Translations under genes and position numbers: made by a program
The notes under the pieces: generated by a model
The model's database searches: none
Seen by the model: the letters and a program-made list of their open reading frames with translations, nothing else
What the model was told of the DNA's origin: nothing
Origin: Candidatus Uhrbacteria bacterium RIFOXYB12_FULL_58_10
GTDB lineage: Bacteria > Patescibacteriota > Patescibacteriia > UBA9934 > GWF2-40-263
Reading direction: 5' to 3'
Length of the DNA: 38,404 bases
NCBI GenBank assembly: GCA_943357025.1
Contig: CALRGA010000003.1
Span: 1-38,404 of the forward strand
Shown here: positions 25,293 through 33,954 of the stretch, one piece after another
Layout: the number at the start of each line of letters is the position of its first letter
Numbering within the stretch: position 1 is the stretch's first letter

Positions 25293-25469
25293 ATGCCAAA
25301 GACACCCGAGGAGATCGCGGAGGAACTCAAGGCAATCATGGACGAGTTCGAGGCGGGCGTGAAGGCGCTCGAGAAGGAGCGCAAAGAGCTGCTCGACTCG
25401 ACCGTGAAGGAAGCCGAGGCCGAGATGATCAAGAAGCTGCGCGCGGATATTGACGCGCGATTCGCATAA
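25293..25469 (+). CDS. small coiled-coil protein (58 aa), paralog of the 23070 ORF; absent from the ORF track
   Basis: MPKTPEEIAEELKAIMDEFEAGVKALEKERKELLDSTVKEAEAEMIKKLRADIDARFA; ATG 25293, TAA 25467-25469, 10 nt after the previous stop. Confidence 0.7.
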   Translation: MPKTPEEIAEELKAIMDEFEAGVKALEKERKELLDSTVKEAEAEMIKKLRADIDARFA

Positions 25470-25612
25470 AAAAACTGCGCGATTACGAGGCGGGGGGAGA
25501 TGCTGATCTGGGACAGGAGCATGTCGCCCCGAGGTTCATGACGTCGTTCGAAGGAACGCCGGGAGGAACGCCTTCCCGTCGAGCAAAAACCGACTCGGGC
25601 GAGTCGGTTTTT
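25470..25612 (+). ncRNA. candidate structured RNA or long 3' UTR with successive hairpins ending in a terminator
   Basis: CGGGG...ATGCT/AGCAT...CCCCG; CGTTC-GAAG-GAACG; GGGAGG-AACG-CCTTCCC; then the terminator. Confidence 0.3.
25585..25612. terminator. bidirectional intrinsic terminator AAAAACCGACTCG-GG-CGAGTCGGTTTTT
   Basis: Perfect 8-bp GC-rich stem flanked by A5/T5, between convergent genes. Confidence 0.93.
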
Positions 25613-25638
25613 GGTATTGAATTGAGGCGATCCGTCAA

Positions 25639-25917
25639 CTAATCCTTCCGGTCGCGCCGCTTGTCGACGGCGAATTCGATCAGCTTCTTCGCCCCCTCGA
25701 ACAGCAGGCTCGCCGGGGCGGTCATGGAGTCGAACCGGCTCCGGATCCCCGTGATCGCGTGCTCGATCCTCTCGATCCGCTCCCGCGCCTCGTCGACGGC
25801 CGAGTTCACGTTGCGCAGGATCTGGGCCGCCTGCCAGATGAACCAGAACAGCGCGGCGGTGAGCCACAGGACGCAGAACGACAGGACAAGATAGAGGATT
25901 TCGCTTGGGGAGAACAT
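25639..25917 (-). CDS. small single-TM protein with a coiled coil (92 aa)
   Basis: MFSPSEILYLVLSFCVLWLTAALFWFIWQAAQI followed by a charged helix. Confidence 0.7.
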   Translation of the reverse strand: MFSPSEILYLVLSFCVLWLTAALFWFIWQAAQILRNVNSAVDEARERIERIEHAITGIRSRFDSMTAPASLLFEGAKKLIEFAVDKRRDRKD

Positions 25918-25933
25918 AGGGGGTTGGTGTTTA

Positions 25934-27682
25934 TTAGTCTCCCGGCGTATTCGGCGGTTCTTCGATAACGGTGGAACTGCCGCTCGTAACGGACCCGCCG
26001 CTCGTCGACGTCGAGGATCCGGAGCACGGGTTCGTCAGGATCGTCTGGGCGGTGGACACGTTATTATTCTCGTTTGTCTCGACGATCTTTCCCAGCGGAT
26101 CGACCGTGGCGACGTCGGAGATCATCTTCGTGGTGTCGCACGCGAGGCCCGTCACGCCGATCGATCCCATGACCGTGATCGTGGCGCTCGACCCGGCGGA
26201 AATGATCCCGTCCTTGCACGTGACCGTCCTCGACGAGAGCGTACAGACGAATCCGTTTGTTCCCGTGGCGGAAATATACGCGAACGGGTCGGTGAACACG
26301 TCGGTAACGACCACGCTTGTGGCGGCAACCGTCCCGATGTTGCTCACCGCGATCACATAGGTCACGACATCGCCCTGCCTGGCCGTTGGCACGAGCGCCG
26401 TTTTCTTGACGGTCAGGTCGATCCCTTCGGTCGCTTTTGACGAGTTCGTCGTCCCGGTCCCGCTGGTCGTTCCCTGGTCGGTCGTACCCGTCGCCAAGAT
26501 CTTCTCCGAGCAGTTGTCCGTTTCGCTGGACTCGGCAATCACTCCGAGCGCGTCCGTACAGATCTTCACGGACGTCGTCGTCGCGAGGTCGACAACCTTC
26601 GGCGAAATAACCCACGATCCTCCGGACTTCATGAAACTGACGTTCGCGAGATTCGCGGTGGAATAGGACATGATCCTCGTTCCGTTGACGTACACGAAGA
26701 CGTAGAAGGGAGCTGTCACGTCCATGGCCCCCGTGTTCTTGAGCGTCGCGCTCACGAGGCCGTTCGCGGCGACGGCGATGTCGGTTGCCGTCAGGTTCGG
26801 AAGCGCCAATACGAGACTCTTCTCCGAGCAGTTGTCCGTTTCGTCCGACTCGGCAATCACTCCGAGCGCGTCCGCACAGATCTTCACGGACGTCGTCGTC
26901 GCGAGGTCGACCATCTTTGTCGAGATCGGGGACGACCCGCCGGACCTCAGAAACGCGACGTCCGCGAGGGTGGTGGTGGAGTATGTCATGCTGCTCGCGC
27001 CGTTGACATGCAGCGAGACGTTTGACGGGATGCTCACGTCCACGTTTCCCGTGTTCTTGAGCGTCGCGCTCACGAGGCCGTTCGCGGCGACGGCGATGTC
27101 GGTCGCCGTCAGGTTCGGAAGCACCACGGCGGGGCATGTCCCCGTGACCGTCATCGACAGCGTCGCGACGTTGTCATTCTCGTCCTTCTCCTCGATCGCA
27201 TTGGCCGGATCGACCGAGAAGATGGACGATGCCGACGCGGTCGTTCCGCACTTGTCGGCGTTCTTCGCGAGCTTCGTAACGATTGTGATGGTCGCCGACG
27301 TTCCCGGGGCAATCGTGCCTCCTGTGCAGGCCACGGAGCTCGACGTCGCGGCGGATGCCGAGCAGGTGATACCGGAGGTAGCCTTGGCGGAAACGAAGGA
27401 GAGCTTGTCGGCGGCAAGGCGCTGCAGGACGGTCACGTTCGTCGCCTTCGACGTTCCGGTGTTCGCGATGGTCATGACGTAGGTGAGAAGATCGCCCTCG
27501 ACCTCGATGGACTGCTTGTCGGCAACGACGGACGACTTCAGGTTCACGTATCCGCCCGTGCTGATCCCCGGAAGAAGACCGGCGGCCATGCCGAGAAGCC
27601 CGAGCCCTGCCACGGCCACGACGGCAGCGGCGACGACGGATGAGGTTGCGACTTTGGTGGCTGTTTGCGGAGGAAAAGACAT
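25934..27682 (-). CDS. surface/secreted protein with DUF11 and two CARDB-like repeats
   Basis: N-terminal hydrophobic segment; two copies of LPNLTATDIAVAANGLVSATLKNTG...VDLATTTSVKIC.DALGVIAES.ETDNCSEK; flanking DUF11-type repeats. Confidence 0.85.
   Translation of the reverse strand: MSFPPQTATKVATSSVVAAAVVAVAGLGLLGMAAGLLPGISTGGYVNLKSSVVADKQSIEVEGDLLTYVMTIANTGTSKATNVTVLQRLAADKLSFVSAKATSGITCSASAATSSSVACTGGTIAPGTSATITIVTKLAKNADKCGTTASASSIFSVDPANAIEEKDENDNVATLSMTVTGTCPAVVLPNLTATDIAVAANGLVSATLKNTGNVDVSIPSNVSLHVNGASSMTYSTTTLADVAFLRSGGSSPISTKMVDLATTTSVKICADALGVIAESDETDNCSEKSLVLALPNLTATDIAVAANGLVSATLKNTGAMDVTAPFYVFVYVNGTRIMSYSTANLANVSFMKSGGSWVISPKVVDLATTTSVKICTDALGVIAESSETDNCSEKILATGTTDQGTTSGTGTTNSSKATEGIDLTVKKTALVPTARQGDVVTYVIAVSNIGTVAATSVVVTDVFTDPFAYISATGTNGFVCTLSSRTVTCKDGIISAGSSATITVMGSIGVTGLACDTTKMISDVATVDPLGKIVETNENNNVSTAQTILTNPCSGSSTSTSGGSVTSGSSTVIEEPPNTPGD
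26501..27122. repeat. tandem duplication with 318-bp period (CARDB units)
   Basis: 26732-26804 vs 27050-27122 and 26501-26594 vs 26819-26912 are near identical at DNA level. Confidence 0.85.
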
Positions 27683-27713
27683 ATGGACGAATTTGGATTT
27701 AGACGATTGAACA

Positions 27714-28856
27714 TTAGAGGGAACGCTGGCCGCCGGACTTCCATTCTTCCACGACGGCCTCGATTTCCTTCTTGGTCACCTGGGGCGTGCCGTCCCTCAT
27801 GGCAATCCCGCCGCCCTCCATCAGCTCGCGGACGTGGGTCTCCAGCGCCCGCTCGGCCTTCTCGATGCCGATGTCCGACGGGAATTCCTTCTTCAGCGCC
27901 GCGAGATGGGCCAATTCTTCCCGCAGCTTCGCCGCCTCGGATTCCGACCGCCGCCGCGCCGCCTCGTTCAGAACGCCGAGCGCCACCTTGTGGCCGAGCG
28001 CCGCCTCGATGGACACGGTCGCCGCGGCCTCGTCGATGAGGTCGATCGCCTTGTCGGGGAGGAACCGGCCGATGATGTGCTTGATGGAAAGGTCCACGGC
28101 CGCCACGAGCGATGCGTCCGTGATCTGCACCTTGTGATGCTTCTCGTAGACCGGACGGACGGCCCGCAGGATCTCGAGCACCGCCTCGCGCGACGGCTCG
28201 CCGACCACGACCGGCTGGAACCGGCGGTTCAGCGCGTCGTCCGGCTCGATGAGCAGCTTGTACTCGCGGAACGTCGTCGCGCCGATGGCCGCCACCTCGC
28301 CCCGCGACAATGCCGGTTTCAGAATGTCGGAAACGTTCATCGCCCCCTCGGCGCCGCTCGCCTGCTCGAGCATGTGCACCTCGTCGATGAACAGGATCAC
28401 CGTGCGGTTCGCGGCCGCGAGCTCGTCCGTCAGATGCTTCATGCGCTGTTCGAACTCGCCGCGGTACTTCGTGCCGGAGATCATCCCGGGCAGGTCGAGC
28501 GCAAGGAGCCGCTTGTTCTTGAGGACCTCCGGGACGGAACCGTTCGCGATGCGGCGCGCGAGGCCCTCCACGATCGCGGTCTTTCCCACGCCAGGCTCGC
28601 CGAGCAGCAGCGGATTGTTCTTCGACCGTCGAGCCAGGATGTGGATAACTCGCTCAATCTCGTCGTCGCGGCCCACGACCGGATCCACCTTCCCTTCCCT
28701 CGCGCGCTGCGTCAGGTCGCTCGTGTACTTTTGCAGGATGTCGCCCCCGCCGCCCGAGGACGATCCTCCTCCGCGGTGTTTCTGATACAAATACGCGCAA
28801 CCTCCGATGAATATGACGAGCAGGACGACGAACGCGGAGCCATTGGGAATTTCCAT
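27714..28856 (-). CDS. membrane-anchored single-AAA ClpA/B-like ATPase (380 aa)
   Basis: [85 protein letters not shown]; ends before a D2 domain. Confidence 0.9.
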   Translation of the reverse strand: MEIPNGSAFVVLLVIFIGGCAYLYQKHRGGGSSSGGGGDILQKYTSDLTQRAREGKVDPVVGRDDEIERVIHILARRSKNNPLLLGEPGVGKTAIVEGLARRIANGSVPEVLKNKRLLALDLPGMISGTKYRGEFEQRMKHLTDELAAANRTVILFIDEVHMLEQASGAEGAMNVSDILKPALSRGEVAAIGATTFREYKLLIEPDDALNRRFQPVVVGEPSREAVLEILRAVRPVYEKHHKVQITDASLVAAVDLSIKHIIGRFLPDKAIDLIDEAAATVSIEAALGHKVALGVLNEAARRRSESEAAKLREELAHLAALKKEFPSDIGIEKAERALETHVRELMEGGGIAMRDGTPQVTKKEIEAVVEEWKSGGQRSL

Positions 28857-28873
28857 AATGATCGACAAACGAA

Positions 28874-28897
28874 AATGCGGGCGCTTATGCCCGCATT
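28874..28897 (-). terminator. hairpin AATGCGGGC-ATAAGC-GCCCGCATT with short T tract; pheT stop in the loop
   Basis: 9-bp perfect stem; stop at complement(28885-28887). Confidence 0.75.
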
Positions 28898-31338
28898 GTA
28901 GCATCGAATCGCGTCGATAGCACGGCGACGATCGCCGCGACCTCGCGCTCGGCCTCTTCCGACGAGAGCGTTCGGTCCGTGGAGGAAAACGAGAGGTGAA
29001 TCGCGACGGATTTTTTTCCGTCCTCGACGCCTTTTCCGCGATAGACGTCGAACAGCTCGACCGAAGCGAGAAGCTTCGACTCGCCGCGCATCGCCGCCTC
29101 GATGTCGGCATACGCGACGCGGTCGGAAACGACGAAGGCGAGGTCGCGGGTCGCGGAGGGAAACTGGGGGACAGGCGCGAAGGCCGCGAGGCGCGCAGGC
29201 CGAAGAGACAGCTCGGAGAGATTAAGCTCGGCGATGGCGACGCGGCGGTCGATGCCGAGCGACTGGGAGGCTTCGGGCAGGGATTCCGCGACGATGCCGA
29301 ACTTCTTGCCGTTGACCAGGATGTCCGCGGATCGTCCCGGGTGCATCCAGGATCCCGGGTTCGTGATCGGGCCGAACGAAACATCGAGACCGGCCGAGGA
29401 CAGCAGGACGCGGACGTTCTCGCGGACGGTCGCGAACGGCTTTTCGTCGCCCGCGGCCGAATGCGCCACGGCAAGATGATACGGCTGCTGGTCAAATTGT
29501 CCCGACCCTTCGAATGCCTCAGGGTCTGCGGCTGATGCCTTGAGAAACACGCGGTCGATCTCGAAAATGGAGACGGTCGCGGCGGCGCGGTGGTTGTCCG
29601 CGACGGTCTCGAGAAGATTCGGGAGAAGGGACTGCGCGAGATACGGCCGATCAGCAGCCAGCGGGTTGGCGAGCTTCACGTGGTCGTTTGCGACGAGTCC
29701 AAGCTTGGCCAGCGTCTCCGGGCTGACGTAGGCGTAGCGGTAAACCTCGGTCGCGCCGAGTCCGACGGACAGGGCCTTTCGCATCGCGCGGGCGAAGAGC
29801 CGAACCGGGTCCTGCGGCGGAGGGACGATCGAGAACGTCGGGAGCGTCGACGGGATGCGGTCGTAGCCGTAGATGCGCGCGACCTCCTCGATGATATCCT
29901 CCTTGATGGAAACGTCCTTCGTGGCGCGCCAGGATGGGACGGTGATCGAGAGCGGCGCATTGGGGTCAGGTCTTGAATATTGAATTTTGAAGCCGAGGCG
30001 GCCGAGGATATCGACGATATCGTCCGACGAGATCTCGACGCCGAGAAGAGCGCTGACCTGGGCTGGGGATAACTCGACGACGACGGGCTTCGGGGGGGTT
30101 GGGTACTCGTCGACGACGTTCGAGGCGACGCGGGCGGTCGGGCAGAGCTCGACGAGGAGCGCGACGGCGCGGTCGAGCGCGGCGGCGCACTGGGCCGGGT
30201 CGAGGGATTTTTCAAAGCGGGCGGAAGATTCCGAGCGCAAGGCGAGCTTCGTAGACGTCTTCCGGACGGACACGGGCGAGAAGTTCGCGGACTCGAAGAC
30301 GACGCGCGTCGTCGCGTTCGTCACCGCGCTCTCCTTCCCTCCCATCACGCCGGCGATGGCAATCGGGTTCTTGCCGTCGGTAATCAGCAGCGCGCCCTCG
30401 TCGACCGCGTACGTCTGGTCGTCGAGGCACGAGACCTTCTCGCCGGCCGTCGCCGAGCGGACGACGATCTTAATCGCGTCTCCGTGGGAAATCCTGTCCG
30501 CGTCGAACGCGTGCATCGGCTGGCCGAGCTCGAGCATCACGAAGTTGGTGACGTCGACCACGTTGTTGATCGACCGCACGCCGCACGACGACAGCCTGGC
30601 GCGAAGCCAGGCGGGAGACGGCGCGACGACGATTCCGTCGACGGCGACGGCGCGGTAGCGCGGGCAAAGGGTCGGGTCGGAGATCGAGACGTTCAACGCG
30701 ATCGTCGATCCGGCCTCCGTCGACGCGGGTTCCTTTTTGTCGAGCGCGACGCGGTACAGCGCCGCAATCTCCCGCGCCATGCCGTAGTGTCCCATCAGGT
30801 CGGGGCGGTTCGTCAGCGACTTGTGCTCGATCTCGAACGTCACGTCGTCGCGGCCGAGCGTCTTGGCAAGCGGAGTTCCCGGCGGGAAATCGCAGGACGA
30901 GAGATCCATGATCTCGTGCTCCCCCTCGCCGCTCTTCTCGATCCCGATTTCGCTTCCCGCGCAGATCATCCCCTCGCTCTTCTCGCCGCGAATCTTCGTG
31001 TTCGAAAGCTCGACGAGGTCGCCCTCGCCGTGCCACTTTACCTTCGATCCCGCAAGCGCCACGGCAACCTTCATCCCCTGCGCCACGTTCGTCCCGCCGC
31101 ACACGATCTGAACCATCCGGTCGCCCACGTCGACGGAACAGATCTTCAAACGGTCCGCGTTCGGATGCACGGAGCATGCGACAACGAGTCCGACGACCAT
31201 CTTGTCCATGGCCGCGGCCTGGTCCGTCACCTTTTCAACCTCGACGGTCGAAAGCGTCAGCTTGGCGGCAAGGTCAAGATCGGAAACGCCGCTCGGCAGC
31301 TTCACGAATTCCGACAACCATTTTTTTGAGATCAACAT
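28885..31338 (-). CDS. pheT: phenylalanyl-tRNA synthetase beta subunit
   Basis: [85 protein letters not shown]-like C-terminus. Confidence 0.97.
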   Translation of the reverse strand: MLISKKWLSEFVKLPSGVSDLDLAAKLTLSTVEVEKVTDQAAAMDKMVVGLVVACSVHPNADRLKICSVDVGDRMVQIVCGGTNVAQGMKVAVALAGSKVKWHGEGDLVELSNTKIRGEKSEGMICAGSEIGIEKSGEGEHEIMDLSSCDFPPGTPLAKTLGRDDVTFEIEHKSLTNRPDLMGHYGMAREIAALYRVALDKKEPASTEAGSTIALNVSISDPTLCPRYRAVAVDGIVVAPSPAWLRARLSSCGVRSINNVVDVTNFVMLELGQPMHAFDADRISHGDAIKIVVRSATAGEKVSCLDDQTYAVDEGALLITDGKNPIAIAGVMGGKESAVTNATTRVVFESANFSPVSVRKTSTKLALRSESSARFEKSLDPAQCAAALDRAVALLVELCPTARVASNVVDEYPTPPKPVVVELSPAQVSALLGVEISSDDIVDILGRLGFKIQYSRPDPNAPLSITVPSWRATKDVSIKEDIIEEVARIYGYDRIPSTLPTFSIVPPPQDPVRLFARAMRKALSVGLGATEVYRYAYVSPETLAKLGLVANDHVKLANPLAADRPYLAQSLLPNLLETVADNHRAAATVSIFEIDRVFLKASAADPEAFEGSGQFDQQPYHLAVAHSAAGDEKPFATVRENVRVLLSSAGLDVSFGPITNPGSWMHPGRSADILVNGKKFGIVAESLPEASQSLGIDRRVAIAELNLSELSLRPARLAAFAPVPQFPSATRDLAFVVSDRVAYADIEAAMRGESKLLASVELFDVYRGKGVEDGKKSVAIHLSFSSTDRTLSSEEAEREVAAIVAVLSTRFDATMRA
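29961..29993. repeat. repeat-like insert TGGGGTCAGGTCTTGAATATTGAATTTTGAAGC inside pheT
   Basis: AT-rich segment in a GC-rich gene; encodes [13 protein letters not shown] on the minus strand. Confidence 0.55.
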
Positions 31339-31339
31339 A

Positions 31340-32371
31340 CTAGAACTGTTTCAAGAACCTCAGGTCGCCGCCTTCCAGATGCCGGATATCGTCGATCCCG
31401 TATTTCAGCATCACGAGCCGCGTCAATCCGAATCCAAACGCAAAGCCGGAATAGACGTCCGGGTCGACGCCGCCCTCGCGCAGCACGTTCGGGTGGATCA
31501 TCCCCGCGCCGAACACTTCGAGCCAGCCGGATTTCTTGCACAGGCGGCAGCCGGCCCCCTTGCACAGGAAGCAGGTGACCTCGCCGTTCACGCCGGGCTC
31601 CACGAACGGGTAGAACTTCGGGCGGAGGCGGATCTGCGTTTCCGAGCCGTAAAGATGCTTCGCGACGGTCTCGAGCACGCCTTTCATGTGGCCGAGCGTG
31701 ATCCCCTTGTCGATGACGACTCCCTCGAGCTGATGGAACGTGTGCTCGTGGCGGACGTCGGTGGCCTCGTTGCGGAAGCAGCGGCCCGGGACGATCGCGC
31801 GCAGCGGGACGCCGTACTTCTGCATCGACCGGATCTGCACCGGCGACGTGTGGGTGCGCATCACCATGTCGGGATGGCCCTCGATATAAAACGTGTCCTG
31901 CATGTCGCGTGCCGGATGCGTCGCCGGAATATTCAGCGCGGTAAAGTTGTAATACTCGCTCTCGAGCTCCGGGCCGTCCGCGACGATGAATCCCATCGAC
32001 GAAAAAAGATCCTCGAGGTCCTCGCGAACCTGCGTGACCGGATGCAAATTCCCCATTCCGGACCTGACCCCGATCGTTGGCTCCGTGACGTCGATCCATT
32101 CGCGGCCCAGCCTCTCGGACCTCGCGGCGCTCTCGACCCGTCCGGCCACCGTCGCGAAAGCTCCCTCGATCGCCGCCTTGATCTCGTTCGCCGCCGCGCC
32201 GGCCGCCTTGCGATCCTCGTCGCCAAGCGTGGCCATTGCCTTCATCAGCTCCGCCATCTTCCCTTTGCGCCCAAGAATCTCGACGCGCAAGCGTTCGAGG
32301 GAATCGTTGTCCGTAACGCCTTGGAGAGACTCCAGGGCGAATTGCTTAAGTTGATCAAGCTGTTCTTTCAT
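31340..32371 (-). CDS. pheS: phenylalanyl-tRNA synthetase alpha subunit
   Basis: GNLHPVTQVREDLEDLFSSMGF, HPARDMQDTFYI, TSPVQIRSMQK, GRCFRNEATDVRHEHTFHQLEG, FGAGMIHPNVLREGGVDP. Confidence 0.97.
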   Translation of the reverse strand: MKEQLDQLKQFALESLQGVTDNDSLERLRVEILGRKGKMAELMKAMATLGDEDRKAAGAAANEIKAAIEGAFATVAGRVESAARSERLGREWIDVTEPTIGVRSGMGNLHPVTQVREDLEDLFSSMGFIVADGPELESEYYNFTALNIPATHPARDMQDTFYIEGHPDMVMRTHTSPVQIRSMQKYGVPLRAIVPGRCFRNEATDVRHEHTFHQLEGVVIDKGITLGHMKGVLETVAKHLYGSETQIRLRPKFYPFVEPGVNGEVTCFLCKGAGCRLCKKSGWLEVFGAGMIHPNVLREGGVDPDVYSGFAFGFGLTRLVMLKYGIDDIRHLEGGDLRFLKQF

Positions 32372-32402
32372 AATCCTTAAGCCTTACGCCTTTCAGCCTT
32401 AA
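32372..32402. repeat. tandem degenerate 7-8-mer (CTTAAGCC/TTACGCC/TTTCAGCC/TTAAGCC) between rseP and pheS
   Basis: Minus strand reads TTAAGGCTGAAAGGCGTAAGGCTTAAGGATTATG. Confidence 0.6.
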
Positions 32403-33517
32403 GCCCCTACGAGCGACTTAACCGCGCCCCACATCTGGCCGCCGAACTTTACGAAGTCGCGGTACGTCACCAGAATCACGAGAACCATGAGAAGCGCGAA
32501 TCCGGTGTTGTGCACGACCGCCTCGACGCGGTGGTTCACCGCCTTTCGGCGGATGACCTCGATGAACAGGAACAGGATGCGGCCGCCGTCGAGCGCCGGG
32601 AACGGGAGGACGTTGACCACGGCGAGGTTCACGGAAAGGAGCGCCGCGAACTGGAGAACGTACACGGCGCCCATGTCCGCCACCTGGCCGGTCATCACCG
32701 CGATGCCCACCGGGCCCGAGAGGTCGACGCTCACGGACTGGCTGACGACGAGATTTTTGATCAGGTCGACGAACGAGCGCGCGACCTCGGCGGTGTACGA
32801 CCAGGCCGACGCGACGCCGTGCACGGCCGCGAGGTGGACGGGAAACGACACGAGACCCGTGTTCACGAGGCCCACGCCGAACCCGTGCACGCCGACGCTC
32901 TCGATGTCGGCCGAAGCAATGCGCGAGCTTACGAATTCACCGTCTTCCTTTTTGATAACGACGTCGATTCCCGCGTCGCCGTTCGTCGCGATATAGTCTC
33001 GCGCGTCCTTCGCCGATTCGAACGTCCTCGCGTCGAGCGACACGATCTCGTCGCCCGCGACGATCTTCGCCGCCGATGCCGGCGAGTCGCTCGCGACGGT
33101 CATCGCCAGCATCCTTTGGTCGGACACCACCGCGCCGTTCGGAAGGTCCTCGTCGAGCGCCGTCGGAAGGCCGACCACGAACCCGGCCGTCAGAAGGACG
33201 GCGGCAAGGACGAAGTTCATCGTCACGCCCGCGATCAGGACGAGAAACCGCTTCCACGCCGGCTTCGACGCGAAACTGTCCGTCTCGTGCCGCGAATCGC
33301 CCGATTCCCCCTTGATCCTCACGAACCCGCCGAGAGGAATCCAGTTGATCGAATACTCGGTTCCACCTCGCCGGATCGAAAACGCCCGGGGCGGAAACCC
33401 GAACCCGAACTCCTCCACCTTCATCCCCGACTTCTTCGCGACGATAAAGTGCCCGAATTCATGGACGAAGACGAGAACGGACAGGATGACGACAAACAGA
33501 ATGATGGATGTGAACAT
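32399..33517 (-). CDS. rseP: RIP metalloprotease (site-2 protease, M50)
   Basis: LVFVHEFGHFIVAKKSGMKVEEFGFGFPPR, PDZ-like segment, NVLPFPALDGGRILF. Confidence 0.93.
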   Translation of the reverse strand: MFTSIILFVVILSVLVFVHEFGHFIVAKKSGMKVEEFGFGFPPRAFSIRRGGTEYSINWIPLGGFVRIKGESGDSRHETDSFASKPAWKRFLVLIAGVTMNFVLAAVLLTAGFVVGLPTALDEDLPNGAVVSDQRMLAMTVASDSPASAAKIVAGDEIVSLDARTFESAKDARDYIATNGDAGIDVVIKKEDGEFVSSRIASADIESVGVHGFGVGLVNTGLVSFPVHLAAVHGVASAWSYTAEVARSFVDLIKNLVVSQSVSVDLSGPVGIAVMTGQVADMGAVYVLQFAALLSVNLAVVNVLPFPALDGGRILFLFIEVIRRKAVNHRVEAVVHNTGFALLMVLVILVTYRDFVKFGGQMWGAVKSLVGA

Positions 33518-33555
33518 GTGGCCACATGATAGCGGGTTCGGTGGGTTGGGGCAAG

Positions 33556-33579
33556 AAAAAAGATCCTCACGCGAGGATC
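33556..33579 (-). terminator. intrinsic terminator GATCCTC-GCGT-GAGGATC-TTTTTT overlapping the HIT gene stop
   Basis: 7-bp perfect stem, T6; stop at complement(33567-33569). Confidence 0.8.
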
Positions 33580-33953
33580 CTCTCCGCCACCGCCTTCAGC
33601 TTCTCATGGTCCACCTCCTTTGCCGCGCCGCGCGGGTCGAGCTGGCCGACGCCGTCGATCGGGACGAGATGGACGTGGACGTGGTCGACGGAGAACCCCT
33701 CGACCCCGACGCCGACGCGCGGAACGCACATCGCCGCCTTCAGCGCGGTCGCGACCGTCTTTGCCGCGCGCATCAGGTCTCCGTATGCCGCGTCGTCGAG
33801 ATCGAATAGGTACGGGGCGTGCTTTTTTGGAATGACGAGAACGTGTCCCTCGCGGATCGGATGGACGTCGAGAAACGCAAGGTGGCTCTCGTCCTCCCAA
33901 ACCTCGTGGCACGGAATCTCGCCGGCGATGATCTTGCAGAAGAGGCAGTCCAT
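33567..33953 (-). CDS. HIT family protein
   Basis: CLFCKIIAGEIPCHEVWEDE, IREGHVLVIPKKHA, HVHVHLVP. Confidence 0.95.
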   Translation of the reverse strand: MDCLFCKIIAGEIPCHEVWEDESHLAFLDVHPIREGHVLVIPKKHAPYLFDLDDAAYGDLMRAAKTVATALKAAMCVPRVGVGVEGFSVDHVHVHLVPIDGVGQLDPRGAAKEVDHEKLKAVAERILA

Positions 33954-33954
33954 A

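Noticed and set aside
25545-25558. CGTTCGAAGGAACG as a tRNA T-arm
   Set aside because: No acceptor, D or anticodon arms at the required spacing; treated only as a hairpin.
26501-27122. 318-bp repeats as a CRISPR-like or mobile array
   Set aside because: In-frame protein domain repeats, only two units, no spacer structure.
26724-27482. plus-strand ORFs opposite the CARDB protein (252 aa and others)
   Set aside because: Mirror translation of a repetitive gene; the minus-strand frame shows proper CARDB/DUF11 repeats.
32061-32071. GACCTGACCCC in pheS as another copy of the pheT insert repeat
   Set aside because: It encodes GVRS within the conserved region before GNLHPVTQ with no extra residues; the 11-mer match is probably chance.
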